Source: Ardenticatenaceae bacterium
Lineage (GTDB): Bacteria > Chloroflexota > Anaerolineae > Promineifilales > Promineifilaceae
Direction of reading: 5' to 3'
Length of the DNA: 64,000 nt
Assembly: GCA_020634375.1 (NCBI GenBank)
Contig: JACKBX010000002.1
Coordinates: 642,795 to 706,794 of the forward strand
Shown here: piece after piece, positions 59,916 to 64,000 of the stretch
How the letters are laid out: each line of letters starts with the position of its first letter
How positions within the stretch are numbered: position 1 is the stretch's first letter
Translations under genes and position numbers: made by a program
The notes under the pieces: generated by a model
What the model was told of the DNA's origin: nothing
Seen by the model: only the letters and a program-made list of their open reading frames with translations
Databases searched by the model: none

Positions 59916-62900
59916 TTCGTCGCCCCCTCACCATTGGTTTTGTAAGTGGGGTGTTATTAAGTGTAGCCGGTCTGTACCCGGCGGTTGGCTTAATCGCACC
60001 CTTGTTGCTGCCGGGATGGCAGCGTCCTGTCACCAATGAACTACTGCACAGCCTGCTTTTGATGCTTTCGGCGGTCATCTTTGTGCCGCTGCTGTTTACC
60101 TTTGGCGGGTTTGCAGCACGGCGCACCACCGCCCGCTGCGCTAAAGATGGCGCGAAAGCAGGCGCACTGGCGGGCACTATTGTGGGCGTGTTTGTGTATA
60201 TGAATCTGGTTGCCCCACTCAGCACATTAGCCATATTCCGATACATGGCTGGCTACCATCCTTCTCCTGAAATGGAGCTACCACCCATAGATGCGGTGTT
60301 GGCTTATGTGCAGGGATTTGGTAATTCTGTCCACTTTATTGATGTCACTATTTTTGCTCTCGTCATAATCGGCAGTCTCAGTGGGGCGTGGATTGGATGG
60401 CGGCAGCGTCATTTGCCCTTGCCTGTAGAACCGTCTCTTTTTGAACTGGCGGAAGGGAAACGGCCGTCCTCCACCTGGTTCAGCCAAAACGAAACCCCCA
60501 TCAAATATGGTCTGCTCGTCGGCCTCATCCTCGGACTGCTCATTTTCACCACCGTCTTCGGTGAATTCTACGTGGGCTTCACAGCCGATTGGCCCGAACT
60601 CATGACCATCATGGAACAGTACGAAGCCGGAAAATTTATCACCGGCCCTGTGCGAGATGCCCTACCCATCCTCTGGCCCTTCATCATGCTGGGCTTCCTC
60701 ATTTATGGGGGGATCGTCGTTTGGCTGGTACGCAATCCGCCCGACCTCTTCAAAAGTCGTTTCCGCGCTATTATGGTAGCGACACAAGTCATTTTGCTCT
60801 CCCTGTTCGCTGTTTTGCTGCATAACATCTACTTTTTGTTTGGGCTGGCTCCTTTTGGCTTATTCCATTGGGTCAATACCAACCCAGCAGCACTTGCAGA
60901 CATGCCCACCGATGTCATGCCTCTCATGCAAACCGTATTCTTTCTACAAAAACCAGTTACACTGTTAACTGGTGTATTGCTGTTGCCCTGGCTCATCTTG
61001 CTGGTGGTGGGCATATTGGGCCTTCTCTGGGGTGCGTTACAAAGTTTCTTTTACATCCCCTTGGTTTCGCTGCTCATCCCACGTCCAGTAGACAAAGCCA
61101 CTCGGCTGCATCGTCAAATTAACCGCGAACCCCAGCAAGCGCTGCCACAAATTTATGCCTTATTTCAATACCCCGATGCTTATGAAATTTTAGGCTACCT
61201 GTCAGCACGCATATACAAAACACAACCAGACCTGGCCCGTTTGCTGACTGCCTACCACACACTGGGCAGCAGTATCCAGACGGAAGAACATTTGCGAACA
61301 ACAGAAGCCATTCAAACGGTTCTATCTAAACACCCGGATTGGCGATGGGCAGGCGACATGGGAGCAGTTTATCGTGCACTACATCAGGTGTTGAACGCAC
61401 GCACACTAGAGCAAATTCTACGCATTGAACCACCGCCATCCCAACAAACCACATCATTGCCCCCGACTCTGGTGAAATGCATAGACAGCATCAGCCGCAT
61501 CATTTTTGAACTGCACAAAGTGGCCCAGGTTGAGGATTTGGCTACGCAAGCCATCTTTTTAGAGAACTCCTTGGAAGCGATCCACACCACACAACGGATT
61601 GTCAATCAGGAAATGAAAATGGTGGGGCCGGTCGGCGTCGCGCTGCCGGAATATGTGGCATTAGTCAATGTGCTAAATCATTGGCAGGGCATTGTACTAG
61701 AGGCTATTAAACGACTAAAAGGGCGCGCCGATGTGGTGGCCGCGTTGAAAAATACGCAATGCCCCCGCGCTGCATCGCTGCCATTGATGTGGGAAGTGAA
61801 AAATCAGGGGTTGAATGTGGCGCAGCAGGTACGCCTGCAAGTGCTGCCCGGCGAAGATTATCATGTGAACGGCCGTGACGCACAAATTGACATTTTGTCG
61901 CCGGGAGACGCGCAGCAGGTGATGTTGCCCGTCACGCCACGCGAGGGTGTGCAGCGAATGCGGGTGGCGTGGCAGGTTGTGTACGATGACGCGGTGGATG
62001 ACGCCCGCGAAGTGACGTTTGGCGATGTAGTCACCTTTGTAGACCCGGACAAGCCGTTCCAACGCATCTTTCCCATCCCCTATGTAACGGGCACGCCGCT
62101 AAAAACGGATGATGTCTTTGTGGGGCGGGAAGATGTGTTCGAGTTTATCCGCGAGAATTTGGTGGGAGCGCATCAGAATAATGTGATTATTTTGCACGGG
62201 CAGCGACGCACGGGAAAAACTTCGGTGCTGTACCGCCTGGGGCAGGTGATGACGGATACGCATTTCGGGGTACTGGTTGATATGCAGGGCAAACCGGCGC
62301 GGGGTGAACTGGATTTTCTCTATTCGATTGCCGATGACATTGTGTTTGCGCTGGAAGACCATGATGTGCTGGTAGATTTGCCAGAGCGGGCAACGTTTGA
62401 GGCGGAGGGGCCGGAGTTTTACTTCCGCTCGCGCTTTTTGCGCGGCCTGCACCAACACTTGGGTGAGAAGAATTTGCTGCTGATGTTTGATGAGTTTGAG
62501 GAGTTGCAGCGGCGGGTGGAGGACGGCCGTCTCCAACCCGAAATCTTCCAATTCTTGCGCAACCTGATGCAGCACGAAAAGCGCGTGGACTTTGTCTTTT
62601 CCGGCACACATAAGCTGGAAGATTTAGGCTCAGAATACTGGTCTATTCTGTTCAATATTGCCGCGTACAAGCCGATCACCTTCCTCAGCACGGGCGAAGT
62701 GGAGCGGCTGGTGCGCGAACCGGTGGCGGCCTTCAATGTGGAATATGACCCGCTGGCGGTGAACCGCATTATGCACGTCACCGCCGGGCATCCCTATTTT
62801 ACGCAGTTGGTGCTGCACGAAATCATCGTCTACCACAACGAAACACAGCGCAACTATTTGACCGTCGCCGATGTGAACCAGGTTTTGGAGCGCATTGTGG

Positions 62901-63190
62901 AGCGCGGCGAGGCGCATTTCAAGTACATTTGGGCGGAGTCCAGCGAGGAGGAGCGAGCGGCGCTGTTGGCCTTCACCGAGCTGATGGTGGGCGAGAAACC
63001 GGCCAATGTGGATGACCTGCGCAGCCTGCTGCACCGTCGCGGACGAGATTCGGAAGATGGCTGGGCACAGGCGCTGGCGGGCCTGGAAAGCCGAGATATT
63101 TTGATGCGCAAATCGCCGCGCAGCCAGATTTACCGCTTTAAGGTGGATTTGATCCGGCTGTGGATTGAACGCACACGGCCGTCGTTGTGA
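59912..63190 (+). CDS. Membrane-anchored STAND-type ATPase
   Basis: A 1092-residue protein coupled to the kinase gene by a 4-base overlap. Residues 1-390 carry about eight or nine helices ('PLTIGFVSGVLLSVAGLYPA', 'LLVGLILGLLIFTTVFGEF', 'LLTGVLLLPWLILLVVGILG'). A helical region (about 395-620) and a beta-sandwich-like part ('VAQQVRLQVLPGEDYHVNGR') follow. The C-terminal ATPase (about 730-1090) has 'DDVFVGREDVFEFIRENL', Walker A 'LHGQRRTGKTSVL', Walker B 'KNLLLMFDEFEEL', 'VFSGTHKLEDLGSEYW', 'VTAGHPYFTQLVLHEIIVYH' and a winged-helix end. The ATPase resembles that of the upstream kinase protein ('GREx', 'DEFExL', 'GHPxFxQL'), so the two proteins may pair through their NTPase domains. Confidence 0.88.
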   Translation: MIRRPLTIGFVSGVLLSVAGLYPAVGLIAPLLLPGWQRPVTNELLHSLLLMLSAVIFVPLLFTFGGFAARRTTARCAKDGAKAGALAGTIVGVFVYMNLVAPLSTLAIFRYMAGYHPSPEMELPPIDAVLAYVQGFGNSVHFIDVTIFALVIIGSLSGAWIGWRQRHLPLPVEPSLFELAEGKRPSSTWFSQNETPIKYGLLVGLILGLLIFTTVFGEFYVGFTADWPELMTIMEQYEAGKFITGPVRDALPILWPFIMLGFLIYGGIVVWLVRNPPDLFKSRFRAIMVATQVILLSLFAVLLHNIYFLFGLAPFGLFHWVNTNPAALADMPTDVMPLMQTVFFLQKPVTLLTGVLLLPWLILLVVGILGLLWGALQSFFYIPLVSLLIPRPVDKATRLHRQINREPQQALPQIYALFQYPDAYEILGYLSARIYKTQPDLARLLTAYHTLGSSIQTEEHLRTTEAIQTVLSKHPDWRWAGDMGAVYRALHQVLNARTLEQILRIEPPPSQQTTSLPPTLVKCIDSISRIIFELHKVAQVEDLATQAIFLENSLEAIHTTQRIVNQEMKMVGPVGVALPEYVALVNVLNHWQGIVLEAIKRLKGRADVVAALKNTQCPRAASLPLMWEVKNQGLNVAQQVRLQVLPGEDYHVNGRDAQIDILSPGDAQQVMLPVTPREGVQRMRVAWQVVYDDAVDDAREVTFGDVVTFVDPDKPFQRIFPIPYVTGTPLKTDDVFVGREDVFEFIRENLVGAHQNNVIILHGQRRTGKTSVLYRLGQVMTDTHFGVLVDMQGKPARGELDFLYSIADDIVFALEDHDVLVDLPERATFEAEGPEFYFRSRFLRGLHQHLGEKNLLLMFDEFEELQRRVEDGRLQPEIFQFLRNLMQHEKRVDFVFSGTHKLEDLGSEYWSILFNIAAYKPITFLSTGEVERLVREPVAAFNVEYDPLAVNRIMHVTAGHPYFTQLVLHEIIVYHNETQRNYLTVADVNQVLERIVERGEAHFKYIWAESSEEERAALLAFTELMVGEKPANVDDLRSLLHRRGRDSEDGWAQALAGLESRDILMRKSPRSQIYRFKVDLIRLWIERTRPSL

Positions 63191-63213
63191 TTGACGATTT
63201 TTTTGCGCTTTTG

Positions 63214-64000
63214 TCAGTTCTGGAATTGGGCTGTCAACACATCCACCGAGAGGTGAGCGGTGTTTTTGAAAATCATGGTCAGGGGCTGGTCGTAGACGGT
63301 GAAACTTTCGTCGGCGCGGCCCCCATTGAGGCCGGGGAATTGGGAGAGGTATGTGGTGACGGCCGTTCCCGGCGTCAACTCCGGCCAACCAAATGTGTCC
63401 GGTTTTAAGTAGAAAGAGCCAATGTGGGGGAAACGGCCGTACACCCCCACCAACTCATACCCCAGCTTGCCATCAAATAACAACTGATAGTACTGACTCG
63501 ATAACGGATACATATTTGGCAGGCGCGGGATAACCCCATACACGCGATTCGATGTCACCACCAGATAATCCCCATCTGCCAGCAGCGCCAGATTATCCGC
63601 CAACTTTTGCGTATCATCCTTTGCACCTGTGCCTGTAAGCCAGGTCAATTCCTCGTTGTCATATTCACTCATGCGCCGCCACGCGCCATCAACCGCCATC
63701 GAGGTTGGAAGAGGATCATCCCATTGCTCGCTCAAAATCAATGCGCCGTCGGGCACATGCTCGTAAATCCACTGTGACGCCTGCACCCAGGGGTGCGGCT
63801 GGCTATAGATGCCCATAAATGTGAATGCAAACACGGCCGTTCCCCCCAACACCACACCAATCACAGTCTGTCGCACCCTATCCCGCAGCCCCATCAACCA
63901 CGCAGCCGCAAACATCAATAAAAACGGCACAGATGGCTGCAAATAGCGCATAAATTTGACGTAGAATCCACCCGTCGTCAGCAAAAACGGCAGCACCCAA
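63214..64000 (-). CDS. GT39-type (ArnT/PMT-like) membrane glycosyltransferase, C-terminal part
   Basis: The minus-strand frame is open to the window edge, so the N-terminal catalytic half lies outside. The visible 262 residues include 'FYVKFMRYLQPSVPFLLMFA' with 'AAWLMGLRD' (late membrane helices), 'VIGVVLGGTAVFAFTFMGIY', 'HPWVQASQWIYEHVPDGALI' and 'SEQWDDPLP', a C-terminal soluble domain as in Chloroflexota GT39 proteins that use polyprenyl-phosphate sugars. It converges on the STAND ATPase gene. The subfamily is tentative without the N-terminal 'DE' motifs. Confidence 0.75.
   Translation of the reverse strand, partial: WVLPFLLTTGGFYVKFMRYLQPSVPFLLMFAAAWLMGLRDRVRQTVIGVVLGGTAVFAFTFMGIYSQPHPWVQASQWIYEHVPDGALILSEQWDDPLPTSMAVDGAWRRMSEYDNEELTWLTGTGAKDDTQKLADNLALLADGDYLVVTSNRVYGVIPRLPNMYPLSSQYYQLLFDGKLGYELVGVYGRFPHIGSFYLKPDTFGWPELTPGTAVTTYLSQFPGLNGGRADESFTVYDQPLTMIFKNTAHLSVDVLTAQFQN

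Overview
The window looks like chromosomal DNA from an uncultured Chloroflexota, probably the Anaerolineae/Promineifilum-like side of the phylum. This is inferred from the gene set: Pro/Thr-rich secreted proteins with a '(Y/F)xP(L/V)(I/V)' motif, STAND ATPase and Ser/Thr kinase fusions, a T-box on valS, an O-antigen-ligase/TPR protein, and MoxR-DUF58-DUF4129. No 16S or other taxonomic marker is present. Two sequence habits run through the whole window. The palindromic octamer ACGGCCGT occurs about 90 times by my hand count, where about one is expected. Intergenic gaps are filled with degenerate tandem heptamers, often inverted so that they form hairpins; the larger satellites have periods of 14, 21 and 42 bp, all multiples of 7.

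1-4980 (minus): a partial YitT-family membrane protein, a DUF971 protein, valS under a T-box leader, and a WecA/MraY-type initiating glycosyl-phosphate transferase. 4987-20885 (minus): a surface-polysaccharide locus. In transcription order I reconstruct a Wzx flippase, SAM methyltransferase, polysaccharide pyruvyl transferase, CMP-nonulosonate synthetase with HAD phosphatase, sulfatase-like remnant, NeuB synthase, one or two unresolved GT-like genes, GT2, two GT4 enzymes, a Wzy/ligase-TPR-cyclophilin fusion and WecA. Every gene between about 8947 and 20885 is broken by dense single-base indels, although conserved motifs survive in alternating frames. The edges are abrupt, so this is either unpolished sequence or a recently decayed locus.

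20889-29000: uridine kinase, tRNA-Thr(CGU), a rhodanese, a PKD-CAP secreted protein, a bactofilin-coiled-coil protein, MTA phosphorylase and a RodA/FtsW protein. 29000-33590: a 21-bp satellite, a small coiled-coil protein, a secreted glycosidase-like protein, a LVIVD propeller, and a MazF/PemK-type toxin-antitoxin pair bracketed by two inverted copies of a 33-bp palindrome. 33590-37460: pgi, tal, mscL and a GNAT. 37716-43900: tandem C39-like/TPR exported proteins, a histidine phosphatase with no normal start, remnants of EAD1-like and LRR genes, a PQQ-propeller membrane protein, and two satellites.

43957-54173: MoxR-DUF58-DUF4129, an ECF sigma factor with an ankyrin-bearing anti-sigma factor and a small secreted protein, a membrane protein, FTCD, and an M23 lipoprotein. 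54190-57694: a second 42-bp satellite, an SDR, a DUF1461 membrane protein and a spermidine-synthase-like membrane protein. 57942-63190: a translationally coupled pair, a soluble ATPase-Ser/Thr kinase and a membrane-anchored STAND ATPase. This is the best candidate for an undescribed signalling or defence system. The window ends in a partial GT39-type glycosyltransferase.
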